64,000 nucleotides of DNA from Sycobia sp. Sy_11 (Eukaryota; Arthropoda; Insecta; Hymenoptera; Epichrysomallidae), in assembly GCA_018907035.1 (NCBI GenBank), contig JACCIC010000015.1, forward strand, positions 846,501 to 910,500, read 5' to 3'. This document shows, in pieces, positions 12,501-26,162 of this stretch (position 1 is its first letter; every line of letters starts with the position of its first letter). The position numbers were made by a program, and so were the translations under genes. The notes below the pieces were generated by a model, which made no database searches, was not told the origin of the DNA, and worked only from the letters and a program-made list of their open reading frames with translations.

Positions 12501-12508
12501 CCTCTCTC
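12446..12508. repeat. (CT)n array
   Basis: Mostly perfect CT tract; a (GA)n tract of opposite strand sense lies about 170 bp to the right (12679-12707), so the two could pair in RNA. Confidence 0.92.
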
Positions 12509-12674
12509 TTTTACTCTTTCTTCCTCATCGACTCTCAGTAATGCAATACTGTCTCTTATTGTCTCTCCTCCACCACTTCTTCTTACAACCTGCATCATTG
12601 TCTTCTTTTTCTCGTCTGTGCACAGCCCTTGTAACGCCGCCAAGTTGTCCGCTCGTCCCCAGTTTAGTATCATC

Positions 12675-12678
<4 letters not shown>

Positions 12679-12707
<29 letters not shown>
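12679..12707. repeat. (GA)n array
   Basis: About 14 GA units, complementary in sense to the CT tract at 12446-12508. Confidence 0.92.
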
Positions 12708-12710
<3 letters not shown>

Positions 12711-14963
12711 GTTAGCGGAGGGGAGAGGGAAGAATGTCTTATTGTCGTATTTGCCCATGCTATTAATCTTTGATCGGTCTGCTTGAAAACTTTATTCAAT
12801 ATTCTACCTTTCTCAAGTTTTACTAAACAAAGAAATCTGGCATGCATGTAGATTCTATTGGCACTACGCGACTGACTCTTTTTTCTATCAGGTGTAAAGT
12901 CCTTTTTAATGCGGTCTATTTAGTATCAGTAGTGAAATAGCATTTTGAACTCTTACCTTCTATTTCGCATTGAAAATTTTTTTTATGAAATTCTATAAAT
13001 ATTTATTTGAATCCTCTTAGAAGAATAGTTTTCATAATTAAAACATTATTTAGTTTATTCAAAAAAATATTTGTTTCATTGAAATAAATTATTATTTTTC
13101 GGAATATAATTTTTTTTTTTTTTTTTATTTAGACGAAACGTAATATAAGATTAAGCATTTATTGAAAAACTCTCATTTTCCTTAATTCGTAGCTTAAAAT
13201 AATAATTTTGGTTGATTATTATTCTAATATGCATTGGTTATAATTCAATGTCTATTTATTGTTAGATGCCACAACATTTGATCTCGTTTTAACTTTGGTA
13301 TCAAGTATGTAGCATTTCGTTTAATTAAAATAGTTTTCATTTAAAAATAGAATTAAACTACTCTGTAGAAAAACACTGTGTTAAAATAAGATTGATTACG
13401 TTTTCGGCCTATTTTTGCTAAAATGTTTATGTACTCGACCTTCGGTTCATTTTTACAGAAATTTTCAATTATTTAAAAGTGAGCAATTTCGAAGTCTGAC
13501 ACGTGCTTTTAAAATAAAGGAAAATTATAAGAACAACACTATTGGACTGGATCCTGAATTTTTTTTGTTATATATTGTAATACGGCATTTATTTTCTATA
13601 TCAACTTTGTATTCTAAGGAGATAAGACTTTATCTAAATCTGAATACATAAATAATATATAAAAAATATGCATTTTCAAGGACGCCGAAAAGTTTTGCGG
13701 CGTATAGTTTTGTTGATAATTATACATCTATGGCAAAACTATAGAAATCAAATCATTTAATGATGGTATGCGTATAAAGAAAAATATTTTTTTAATTATT
13801 TAGCTACAAATTTAAATTTATTTTTAAGGCTTATTTCTTCACTTTTTATATAAAAAAAAGAAGATGCGATTTAGAGGTTATATAAGATATACTAGTAGTA
13901 GTAGTCTCCGTCACGGCTTCGCGGATGATATAATAATTGGCGTCAACTTCAAACAATGGAAGAATTTTTATTATTTAAAATAGAACTTTCATAACGTTTT
14001 CAAGTACATTATTGTAAATTTTTACAAATTATATCGAAAATGGAGAAGTATATCATTTATTCAATAAGACAATTGAAAATGACGGAAAACACATACCTTT
14101 TCATTTCGTACGGATGGAATTTCGAAAAACTCACAATTGCCTTAGAAACGCATTTCTATGTGAAATTTATCAATTTTTCTAAATATTATTTGATATATCT
14201 ATTGAATACTTTATATTTTTAACTTAGTAATGAAGACCTTAAAAATACATAAAATCTTATTGGTTCTATTTTCTATGCTTAAAGGAAGATCGAAATGAAA
14301 TTCAGAAACGGATTTTTAGGGATTTTCATAAATAACTTTTCTGGACGAAGAAAAACCAAAGTAATAACTATTTGAATTCGTATTTATTGATATCTCCATA
14401 AATAGTAAAGTACAAAGGATTTATTTTTTATAGATGGTATAACAATTTTTGTTTAACATTTATAGAAGCAATATTTTTAATGAAAATCGAACTTAGAATA
14501 TTGCAAATTCTGACATTATGGTTTGAAAAAATATTTTTTCCGTTTTCATTCTCTCAGGTGTTATTTGTGGTCTAAAATATGTAGATTTTCTTTTAGGAAT
14601 CTTTTTAAATAATGATATAAGACAAAAATTCAAAATATAATATTGAAAAACAGAATTTCATAGATAAAAAAATAATAAATGCATTTTAGCGCTTTTCGAT
14701 TTCCCCCAAAATGTTAAGTATGTGGGTTCAGCGGCAAGGACTGAGGGTTCATGAGCGAGCGAGTAAATAAGTCAGTCAACGTATGGGACTTTTTCTCATA
14801 CATACGTGTATAGATAATTAAATTTATATTTTACATGTACTATCATCATTCTGCCGTATTTTATTAAATAAAATTTGATTGCAATCTGTTTATCAGTTTT
14901 TATTATTTTACAATCATACAAGCAAACACTGTCGTTTTTTTTATTATATTAACTTCTTGTACC

Positions 14964-15007
<44 letters not shown>

Positions 15008-15025
15008 TATACATACATACATAGT
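14964..15025. repeat. (TA)n with ACATA variants
   Basis: TA array grading into tacatacataca units. Confidence 0.9.
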
Positions 15026-15133
15026 ATACTCCATATAGTATATAGATAAATAAACTTTTATTAAAAGAAATATAATTAATTCTTTTCAAATATAATATTT
15101 CACGTTTGATGTTATTTTGAAGAGTATTTCAAA

Positions 15134-15135
<2 letters not shown>

Positions 15136-15192
<57 letters not shown>

Positions 15193-15220
15193 TATATATG
15201 CATATATCTATATATTCATC
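15136..15220. repeat. (TA)n array
   Basis: Long TA array with a few interruptions near its right end. Confidence 0.92.
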
Positions 15221-18141
15221 TATATGTAGACTTATACTCTGGCTGCCTTTCTTTAAGTAATGGTCGATGCCAAACGAATCTTAGCTGCAAATTATTTCAG
15301 ATTTCTTTTATACCATTTCTTGAAGGACGTAAAGACGTACCTGCGTCGTCGGTATGTCGTAATAATTCAAATATGAAACTATGTAAGATCATACAATAAT
15401 AGCACTTAATTTTCGGTTACAAACATATTTCAAATTTTTATTGCCAAGCCTTAGAGTTCACAGTCATTGCGTTGCTTTTACTGTGACATGCAGTGAGATG
15501 GCTTGAGCAAGAATATAAGAAAAACAATGTTTTTCTGTTGATAATAATAGTTGTTTATGTAAAAAATCTCACAATATATGAAATATAAAAGATTTTATAT
15601 TTTTTTGCATTTTCTTAATTCTCTTCATTAATGAGATGCTATTAAATGATAATTAAGAATAAAATTTTACGAAACTAATAAATTTTAAATTTCTTTAAAC
15701 AAGTTAAAACGTGTCATGTGCTTAAAGTCAAAACTAGATATTAATTTTCTCCGTTAAACTGCGTTAAATAAATGTCAAATATCGCACTTATATTTGTAGA
15801 TTATACAACTTGGCACATTTCAATAAACGTTTGAATAGTTTTTGTGAAGGATTCGTTATTTTAATAAAAATATTATAATTTTAATAAATCCATAAAATTA
15901 TATTTATTTTTAATTCAGTAGAATATATTATTAAAATACATCTGAAAATGGTATTCGAAAATATTATTTATAATGAAAAATATTTAAAATTTAATTTATT
16001 ATTTATTTATTGATTAGAAAATACATTATATAAAATAAAATGATTTTAAAACTATAATATATAATATAAAATATACGTAACAATTAATTTCAGGATCATA
16101 TGAAAAAATCAAAATATTCTTGAATACGCTATATTATAGGTTGGATTATTATATTTGAATGTTGGAGAAAAAAATTTATCTCTCATACCGAATTTTACAA
16201 TAGTTGAAAAAGATAGCCACGTAATTAAATGACAAATATAATTAAAGTGAACGTACGCACGAAGAATCATTTATTACAAAATTCATCACTGCAATACTTT
16301 ATCTTCTAGTAGCATAGTTCGTATTATGATATTATTTTGCTATATAGATATTAGGGATTATATGAATATATATTTATATATATAAAGTAATGTGAAGCTA
16401 TTTGTTTTATTTTATATAGTAACGAGTAGGTTTTAATACAAAATTTAATATAAATGATATATTTTTAAACGTTACAAATTGATTTTCTGATTTATAGGCC
16501 ATATTTTAAGTAACTAATAGAAATATTCTAAATGGCATGATTATTAGAAGAACGAAATTTGAAGTAAATTTTTTTATCCAATTTAATTCCAACTATTTGA
16601 TAAAAAGAATTGAAATCATAAAAGAATTTAAACATTATTTTTGTTTAATCGATTTTGATTGTTCAACTTCTAATGATAAATTCTTTAAATAGTATTATTT
16701 AAAAATCAAAATTTTCTGTTGATAAAATTTATATATTAAATTTGTTTTCGATTGTAACTAAGTATCAACTGAATATCTAAAATGTCAACATTCCATTGAG
16801 CATTTAAACACAAGTTTATGAGAAAATTTTATAAAGATTTTTCAATCTTTTCCTTTTCTTCATAGTTACTCAATTTTTCATCAAATATAAGAATAAATTT
16901 CCTGCATTTATTTGTAATGCAAGATTTTGCTGAATTTTAAAAATATTAAAAAGCTTATGTTACTATAATAATTTTTTCATCTTCAATAATATTAATTTTA
17001 GAAAAATACGAACATCTAATTAAAGAGAAAAAATTTCTAAGAGCTTTTCTGCAAATATCACTTTGTTTTGCAATTAACAATATATCAATCACAAAAAAAT
17101 TTCAGTTCTTTGTTAGTCAGATTGATGTGTTCAGGATTTAAATGGAGACAGTCACTCCCCTAATGATCTATATCAATGATAATGCAAACATGTAATGGTT
17201 AGGCGCCAAATAACGCTATAAATTGAAATTTGACGTAGGTATTTCTCGAACGGCTCTTTTCGCGCGAGTTTTGGCAATCGTTTGCACAAAGCGTTCGAGC
17301 ACCTGCGCATGCATATGAATCTATTTTATATCTGTATACTTGCCAATAAAATATCGTCTAATGAGATTTTCAAAATTGTTGTACAATTGTAAAATTGTTC
17401 TCTTGGCGCGGCAATATCCTGAAACGATGGAACAAATTTTTATCTAACGGCTTAAAAAGAATTGTTACTGTTAAGAGTATATTATAAATTACTAAAATGT
17501 TCATCTTTATTTCATAGATCAGGCTATAATGCAGAACTTTTGATTATTAAATACAGAAATTTATATTGAATATTACACTTTTATTTTATTTAATTACTAC
17601 TCTATATATATCAAATGTAATTCAACATGTAATATTTAATAGATAATATATAATTATATTCTTTGCATAATTACAATATTAATTTAGTATAAAATAGAAA
17701 GTTAATATAAAATTTATGTAAAATTTATGTCTAATAAAAGTTTTTTTATCTATTTATAATAAATTAAGGTACTTATGATAAACTAATATGTATTTATAAA
17801 AATTGATATATTTTTTTAATTTATCAGTAATTAATCTCTATACTAATACAATGACTTTCCTTATTTATATGTTAATCAACCCCGTATAATCCGAATTGGA
17901 AATTACTAAAAAATTTAATTCAATTCAATTAATTTAAAAATTAAAAATATAACTAAAAATTAAATAATCTATATACTATGTTAGTAAAGGACCACCTAAC
18001 TGTCCTAAGCACCTAAATTAATTTTACCTTTGATGTCCGACGTTTGGAACCGCTCCGGTTCAATTTCAAGGACTAAACTGTTAATTACTAATCTTAGGAT
18101 TAACTAGATTAACTATACAATCCTATACTATTCAAAGGCTG

Positions 18142-18199
18142 TAATAATAACAATAATAATAATAATAATAATATAAATATTATATTAATATTAACATTG

Positions 18200-18251
<52 letters not shown>
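18142..18251. repeat. (AAT)n followed by (TA)n
   Basis: About ten AAT units, a 25-bp spacer, then about 25 TA units. Confidence 0.92.
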
Positions 18252-18253
<2 letters not shown>

Positions 18254-18989
18254 CGCGGCTTAAAGATCGGATTTGACTTATACGAAACATTTTGGTAAAG
18301 AAGATAGTCCAATTATCATTGGTTAATTATATTTCATAATATTTCTTTATTTTCGATAGAGATAATTACAATTAATAGCAGTCTGACTTACTATAACTAG
18401 ACATTGTTTTTTAAATAGTTCTTTTAAATAATATAATATAATATAATATTTATTTTTTTATTAAAGATTCATTTTTTATTTTTATTTGATCGATAGCATG
18501 ATGAATTTTTTCGTGTTATATTCACTAATATGAAAACTAACGAATTTTAGATTGTAATTTAATAAGAAACAAAAAGTTGCATCGTTAGTGATCAGTTGAT
18601 ATATTTTTGTGCTGGTAAATGAATATTTCTCTGTACTAATATCTATTTTCTACATTATATACTTAATGAAAACTTTATTTTGAATTCTTAAATTCCTTAT
18701 ATATATACTCAGTAATTTCGAAACCATCGCCCATATGATTCTGCAATCTATCCCTTCATTAAATGCAAAAATCCAATATTGGCTCCCTTTATTCTTGTCA
18801 AACTACTATTAGAAAAGCACATACAAATTTTACAATCTACTCGAGAGCATTTGTTATTTTAAAATCGCACTTCCATAGCCGATGTCCATTGATAAGAATT
18901 TGATAACGGACTTTATTGTCATTAGATAGAACTAGAAGTTGCGGCGGAATGACACAAAAACGAAATGAATCGAACGCGAAAATTTTCGC

Positions 18990-19290
18990 GGGCACTCTTA
19001 ATGTTTTTCTAAGCTCGCTCAATTACTTTGGCAGAGAGACGAGCTGCTCGGCGCAACGCGGAAGCGCGCGCTCGAATATAATCCCCGTAATCGCTTGTCG
19101 CGGCCCCCGCGCGACTCGTCGCGCGCGCTTATATTTCTAAATAAAGTCGTGTATAGCCGGGGGAGCTTTTGCCGGTTATCGGAGACGGCGGCGACGGGTC
19201 TATAGAGCAGCGATCGGTGGGGGACGAATTTTTTTTCTTCTTTTAAGACGACACGATCGAATTGTGCATCCGTTCGACGTTGAATTGTCA
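18990..19290. promoter_or_regulatory. Short GC-rich, CpG-rich island
   Basis: An abrupt CpG-rich block with palindromic CG-rich words (gcgcgcgctcg, cgcgcgactcgtcgcgcgcg) inside AT-rich DNA. The short frames on both strands have no family motif. Confidence 0.28.
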
Positions 19291-19738
19291 CGATTATACT
19301 CGCGTTATTTACGAAAGAGTTGAGATTTCGATTGATTTTCTAATTTTGTGCGTGTGCGTGTGTGTTTGTATATGCATTATGTAATATTGAATCAATTGTT
19401 AGAGTGATGGATTTGTCGTAATTACAGTGTATTATTAACTATTGTTTGATAAGTGCTACAATCTTAAATTTCGACAAATGCCATGAAATAATTTAATCTT
19501 CAATGTCAATATTTCTGTATAGTAATTTTTTTATGGATTATTTTCAGTAATAGAGATTTCCTTAGAATAGTATAGTATATATTTTTAAATAGTATAGTTT
19601 ATTGGTTATTATAGTATATTTTTAATTAGTATATGCATTTAAGAGCATAGTTTCTTTTTTAATTGAGTATTATTCTTAAATTCTTAATTATATACTAGAC
19701 TTGAATTATTATATATTATTGTATAATCTACTAAATAT

Positions 19739-19910
19739 TATATATATATATATATATATATTTATTTATTAATAAATATTTCTATTGGTCTTACAGTCCA
19801 ATTAAAGAAATTAAAATTATTACATAATAATATCAATACTAATACATATCAATATATAATTAATTAAAAATTATAATGACAGTCAGACTGCCCTTGTTTA
19901 AAATCACCCT

Positions 19911-19946
<36 letters not shown>

Positions 19947-20099
19947 ATATTTTTGATAAATAAAATTGGTGACATAATTTTGATTCACTGAAAAAATAAG
20001 TTCTACTATAGTAGTTTATTCTTGTATTATTGAAACAAAATTTTTCCATGGAATTATATTCTATTGATACTTTAATATAATCAAATTTACGAATATACG

Positions 20100-20151
<52 letters not shown>
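19739..20151. repeat. Three (TA)n arrays
   Basis: TA arrays at about 19739-19761, 19914-19943 and 20105-20151, separated by AT-rich sequence. Confidence 0.9.
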
Positions 20152-20153
<2 letters not shown>

Positions 20154-20778
20154 CCGGTACGCAAACTCAAATTCACCTGTAATTAGGTTCGCCCAATTAG
20201 CTCTACCCTCACGTCGGCGTGGAAAAATTGTGAAACCCGCGTGCGCATTCTTCGAGTAAACAAGCCGTGAATCATAGCAATTGCCAATAACAGTATTTTT
20301 AGATTTGCGCTGCCTCAAATTTATCTCCGATTTCAAAAAATGCCCCTCTCAATTTCTCATTACAGATGTTTCGGACGACGAATTTTTCCTTTTTTTCTTT
20401 TGAACTCTCGTGTATAGCAAATATCAACAATCTTATTAAAATAAAAAATTTTCTTTATTCAAAAATACAAGCATTCTTCCTTTAGGCTTTGATTAATGTT
20501 TGTCTTTATGCCTTCAATAATTTTAAATAATTAAATAATAAAAAATGCGTTAACCTAATACTAATACAATAATTGTTTATTATATATTATTATCAAGATT
20601 CGTACAACGTCTACACCGTTGACACAATTGATTATATATATTTTTTCTACAGTTCAACTCCATCCTCCTATATATAGAAAATACAGTCGTTATCAACGCG
20701 ACTCTCGCCACCCGCGCTCTCGAAATCCGGCGGAAGGGTACTCGCGTAAAGAACAAATTTGGGGCACTGGCGAGAATA

Positions 20779-20781
20779 AGA

Positions 20782-20828
<47 letters not shown>

Positions 20829-20838
20829 GGAGAGAGAG
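20779..20838. repeat. (GA)n array
   Basis: Nearly perfect GA tract of about 60 bp. Confidence 0.95.
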
Positions 20839-20940
20839 GGGGGATAATGTAAGCGCACCGATTCGCGCCCGGAAATAGCCGCTCGCGCTTCGTTGCAAAA
20901 GTGCGATCGAAAAAGGGCCGCGCTTCTTATTATAAAGGGG

Positions 20941-20946
20941 AAGAAG

Positions 20947-20978
<32 letters not shown>

Positions 20979-21003
20979 GTAGTAGTAGTAGTAGTAGCAG
21001 CAG
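20941..21003. repeat. (GAA)n(GTA)n(GCA)n trinucleotide array
   Basis: About eleven GAA units change stepwise into about seven GTA units and then GCA units, a compound triplet array in a single phase. Confidence 0.95.
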
Positions 21004-21251
21004 CATATGAAGAAGATGATGACGACTCTATACCCCGTCGGGGCGACAATAACGCGGAGGAGCGGCATCATCAGCCGCGGTTGCGCGCTCGGGAGTCAAG
21101 CCTCAAGGCTTCGGGCCGCGCGCGGGGCGCACGCGCTGCGCGCTCGGGCCATCGCTTTGGCCCGGTTTTTCTCCGCGTCCGATCCGAAAATAATCTCTAG
21201 ATGCGCGGCGAGCGCGCGCCGCGGAGGTGAGAGGCGGCTCGTGCCTCAGCT

Positions 21252-21578
21252 GTCTCTGTCTCTGTCTTTCTCTCTCTCTCCTCTCTCTCTCACTCTCTCC
21301 CTCTGCCCCTCTATCACCTTGCGCCCGTGCATCGCGGCTCGACTCACGATGGGGGCTGACGCCTGTATATATAATATATAGCTCCGGCGGCAAGCTTTTA
21401 TATGCACCCGCGCGCGCGAGCGAGCGAGCGAGCGGGGAATTCGCCGCTCGCTCGGCTCGGCTCGACTCGGCTCGGCGGCGGCGGAGCATTTCTCGCGAGC
21501 GCGTATAGATTGAGTTTCACGGGCTGGATCGCTGGCTATTCCCAGCGTCAACCCGGCCGTCGAGATTATAAAAGGGTG

Positions 21579-21617
<39 letters not shown>

Positions 21618-21628
21618 CTCTCTCGCTA
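21252..21628. repeat. Two TC-rich tracts
   Basis: An imperfect TC tract at about 21252-21303 and a nearly perfect one at about 21581-21628 flank the richest CpG part of the island. Confidence 0.9.
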
Positions 21629-21770
21629 ATACTCACGGTAATATTTTGTATGGGCGATTTATCCTGTATACGATTTCCGGGAGGCGCCCCGCGCAGGTCG
21701 TAATGACTCGCGCCAAAATGCTCGCGCACACGATACTGGGATGTTTGATTCCTATACGATTGCCAAGCAG

Positions 21771-22243
21771 CGGGGGTTTGGAATTTTTTTTGTTTTTTTT
21801 TTGTTTTTTTTTTTTGTATTTACATTGACACTCTCCGTATATTTTATATGATTTGTGATTTTGGATAATTTTAATATTTATATAATAATTAAGTCTTATA
21901 TTGAATTTGAAATGAGATTTGTTTGTCATTTTTTATGAAGAAGAAACCAAATTTTCGCAGCGCCCAGCTGAAATTCAGCTAGACTTTGGATACAGAATAT
22001 GGGCTTGAAGGGGTAGAATGTTCTTTTTGTGATAATGTATATAATTTATTATATAGGTCATTATTTGAATCAAATATAATCCTTTACTACTTGCATGAAA
22101 ATTCATATTCACATTGGTATATAAGTTTAATTCTAAAAACTTTTTATTCTATAAGACTTGTTCGTCATTTTGTTTGAATAACTACCTAAGTTTCAATTAA
22201 GTAGGTATGCTTACTCACTATGCTGTAAAAAATCAGTTTTTCC

Positions 22244-22284
<41 letters not shown>

Positions 22285-22844
22285 TCTCTAAAAATATAAT
22301 TTATAATTTTGATATTTTCATCATATTAATAATTATGTAAGTATATAATTTCAGACAAAAATGTTATTACGGTGATATAACTTTTTCTCTTATATTCCAT
22401 AATTTATGAAACGACCAAAATAAGAGACAAATTTACAAGAAAAACTGATTATGTACAGAATATTGAGTGTATAATTCTTATATACTTTTGTATTCTCTAA
22501 AAGTGTAATTTATAATTTTAATAATTTATTAAAATATAAAAATAAAACTAGTCTCAGTTTAGAATAAAATACCTTTTGATATTAAGAGTAAAGAAATATT
22601 TTTTTTTTAAATTAATGATAACTTTCAAGAACTGTCGTTGTTATTATCAAAATGATACTTTTCGACGTTCTATTTAACGGATGAGAATTTCTACATTTCA
22701 TACTCAACATATAGCTACATGCGTGAAAGACTTAATATTTTAAGGAATAGTTTATAGAGCTTGGATTTCAACCGTTGTCAATGACGAATCTCGCAGTATT
22801 GCTCAGTCTCGTATCGGAAGTCTAACCAAAAAAAAAGCAAGACC

Positions 22845-22891
<47 letters not shown>

Positions 22892-22894
22892 CTT

Positions 22895-22938
<44 letters not shown>

Positions 22939-25130
22939 CATAATTTTCGAGGCAAGACCGCGACCTGACACACAAGAATATATATTGTCTTGGCAAGTTT
23001 TTTGTAATAGATATTGCAAGAATCTTGGTCTCGGCAGTACTATATTATTCGAATATTTTATTTATGTTCTTGAAATTATTACAAATCATATTAAAAAGAA
23101 ATTCTCTTGTATGTACTTCTTTATTAATATATTTGTATTAATGTATATTAATATATTTCTTCATCTAAATATAATAATAATGAATCTTGTATATTAACGT
23201 GTTTAAATGTAATCATGTAATTGTCTTCGGTTAAATTTAATTTTATTCATAAGAAACTTTCGGAAAATACAAAGAAAAAAATATAAATAATAAGGATGAG
23301 TAACAATTTCATTAATTTTCCAATTCCTTGTATCTGCAGAATAACCACTCGATACGAACTAATATTTTCTTGTCAATATCAACACGACATACAACACTGA
23401 AACAACATACCTACCAACTGAATATCCGTGCATTATCATGGCAATACTTTTACTAAACTTCGTATCCTCCTATTTTTTCATTTTAGTCTCTTGTAGTTAT
23501 TCGAACACCTTTTAACTGCTACAAAGGATCAATAGCGAGCGAACACGCTAAATATAATACATTTCGACGATATGTCATATATTTATATGAGAGAATAGAC
23601 AAATAGACTGCAGGATAATATTTTTGGCTAAGCAGAAATACGTATGTCTTATATATTAACTGCAAAATTAGATGGCGCTTAAATAATAGAGCCATACATT
23701 AATTTATATAGCATCTACGAAAATTTCTTTATAAATTTTCCTTGCAAACATGTTCAATTTATTGCTTTTTCTCATTTTTTTTTTATCAGGTCAAAGCAAT
23801 GGAGAAAAGGCGACGAATCTCTGCGAAGCATTCATATCTCGCTCCTGTTCCGATATAAAATAGACACCCGGTTAGTGGGAGTAAAAATAAAATGAGGACT
23901 AACGTGTGCCTATAACGCTCGCGCGCTCGTGCACGGAAATACGTGTGAGAGTGTTGCGCGTCGACAATCGCATTCTGCTTTATGAATCATAGAAATTGTA
24001 CAGTTTCGGATTTTCGTCGCGCGACGCCGTAGAATTTTGGTATAGGTAGATGTGCTCGGAATATAAATATAAAGCCTCTCTCCTTTTTTCTTTTCAACAA
24101 GTGCCCTTTCAAAAATAAATTTCTCAACTTTTGTACAAAATAAATAATATTATTTTTCGATGTTACGTTCTCTTCTCGACTTTTGCCCGAATGTCAACAG
24201 AATTCAATGACATCTTTTGCGATAAATATAGATCAAATATTTATAGAGGCTTTTATTCAGTTAAGATCCGCTTTTATTCTTGTATAAAATAATGGTATAA
24301 AGTGATATTAAATTATTATATTTTATTTTTATATAAAAACAACTTTTTTTTTTAAATAGAAGTATTATGAAACGTTCAATGTAACTAAAATCGAGTTATG
24401 TAATATAATTTTTTGAAAATTATAAAAGCTTTCTTTGATAAAATAGTCAGAAGGGATTACGTGTAAATAGGTTATTCGTTTGAAGTTTATAAGCGCAGAA
24501 AGAAACAAGTAAATGTAATATATATTGTAGAGTATTAGCAAAATGAACTACGAACAATTGTTTAAATTTTTTGATTTGCACAAAATAAAATTTATAGGAA
24601 TCAGTTTTTGCGACAATGCTATTCGGAAACATAAAAAAAAGTAATCTCGTGTCATGAATCGTAATTACATGATTCTCGATTAAATATATTAAATTTATTA
24701 GATGTAAATATATTTAATCGTATCTGCTGCTAATATTTATAAAAAATACATAGGCATGTATATTCAATCTAACAAATGTAATATATTAATAAATTTTGTT
24801 TTAGTATTTACATATTTCATTAATGTATCTTATGGCTACTATATTAAAAATACATATATATTGCATATAATATATAATCATGAATTGAATAGTAAATAAT
24901 ATTTATTAACGCATTAATTGAATTGCCAAACTCTCTAGTAGCTAAATATTTCGTTTATTTTATTTAGGAAGTGAATTCACGCTAATTTAGGGAAGAGAAA
25001 TATTTTATATATATCGAAATTTAATTTATGCATCATTATATACTAATTAGATGTGTAAACATTATCATTAAGTATGTTTAACAAAAAATTGAAATTTCAA
25101 ATTATTCAATCTTAATATTCTTAAAATGCG
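21771..25130. other. AT-rich stretch with TA/TG arrays
   Basis: No gene seen. It contains a TA array (about 22247-22279) and adjoining TA and TG arrays (22847-22889, 22899-22936). A small GC-richer patch at about 23860-24060 has no coding signal. Confidence 0.55.
22847..22936. repeat. (TA)n-(TG)n compound array
   Basis: About 21 TA units, a 9-bp spacer, then about 19 TG units. Confidence 0.95.
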
Positions 25131-25139
25131 AATCCAAGC

Positions 25140-25478
25140 GTCTAGTTAAATATAATATGATTTAGCTCCCCGATGAATTTGCCAAAAATGAAACTTCCGG
25201 AAATGTCCGTCGTCCAGAAACTGTTTCCATTTAAATTTACCTCGCTCGCCGCAATAAATCGCCCAATGGCCGAACGCCCTTTTCCCCATTTTTGCGAGCA
25301 TCGGGTCGCGTGACGTCCCTACGACGGACAGCCGCTCGAGGACTCCAGACGGGATAACGGCGCGACGCTCGCCGCGCGGCCAATTAAACGGGTCCCGCGA
25401 CAGGTGCGCGCAGCAGCGGCTTCCGCGGCCCGGCGCGACGAGCAAATTTTTCATTTCCCCCCTGCTGGTGTCCCCGCC

Positions 25479-25522
<44 letters not shown>

Positions 25523-25740
25523 TTATGCAGTGGTCAGCTTAGGCGATGCTTAGCGTGGGAAAAATACCGGGGACGAGACGAGCCATTAACGCGAAACAAG
25601 TTTATCATTTAGCGCGGATGATGATTTCGATTGATGGGCAATAAATTGTTTCCGCTAAAAGTACACGAATTCCGGCTGAATTGTGCTGAAAAGGTATAAA
25701 CGATGAATACGCGATTAACCAATGGGCCTATTGCAGTTAA
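25140..25740. promoter_or_regulatory. Non-repetitive island of enhancer-like texture
   Basis: A balanced-composition block surrounds a TA array (25482-25520). The part at about 25545-25735 is non-repetitive and rich in homeodomain-type TAAT/ATTA words. A minus-strand open frame at 25146-25454 has no recognised domain. It reads more like conserved cis-regulatory DNA than like a gene, but conservation cannot be tested here. Confidence 0.28.
25482..25520. repeat. (TA)n array
   Basis: About 19 perfect TA units inside the island. Confidence 0.95.
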
Positions 25741-26107
25741 AAAATATGAAACAGAAAGCTTCGATTTATTGATATTTTTATATTAACATATTCTGCTATT
25801 TATAGCAATTTCATTAATATTCCTCCTTGCTTGATATTGTCCGTATGTGGAACGATGTAAAGCAGTATTTTGGGAGCGTTATGTTTTTATATTTTTATCA
25901 TTGGACCTGAAATTTATCGTAGCAATTATGAAATGTTGCCGCGAGTTTCCCGTGACATTTATCGATAGAATACCGGGGCGCGGCTTTTCCGTCAGCAAAA
26001 TCATTTCTCAAAGCTCTGAATTAATTGCAATACACTTTTCATCATTTTAACAGCCGACTATTCACAAAAAATATTAGTCCAGGTTAATTAACGAAGATTT
26101 TAGATTT

Positions 26108-26162
<55 letters not shown>

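Larger units (their letters stand above)
11591..12840. promoter_or_regulatory. GC-rich island with TA, GA and CT arrays
   Basis: A block of raised GC (peaking at about 11960-12200 and 12300-12440) is studded with simple repeats. The overlapping open frames on both strands are explained by composition and repeats. A plus-strand frame at 11617-11931 is the longest non-repetitive one, but it has no recognisable domain. Possible regulatory island. Confidence 0.28.
12841..18960. other. Long AT-rich desert with TA arrays
   Basis: Six kilobases of very AT-rich sequence with no supportable gene. It holds TA/ACATA arrays (about 14964-15025, 15136-15220) and an AAT tract followed by a TA array (18142-18173, 18201-18251). 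Open frames are short and of low-complexity composition. Confidence 0.6.
20680..21770. promoter_or_regulatory. GC-rich island with GA, GAA/GTA and TC arrays
   Basis: One of the strongest CpG-rich blocks (about 21040-21560) carries iterated cgagcgagcg and ggctcggctcg words. Long open frames in four or more frames at once show that composition, not coding, produces them. Candidate promoter or regulatory island with no identified transcript. Confidence 0.3.
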
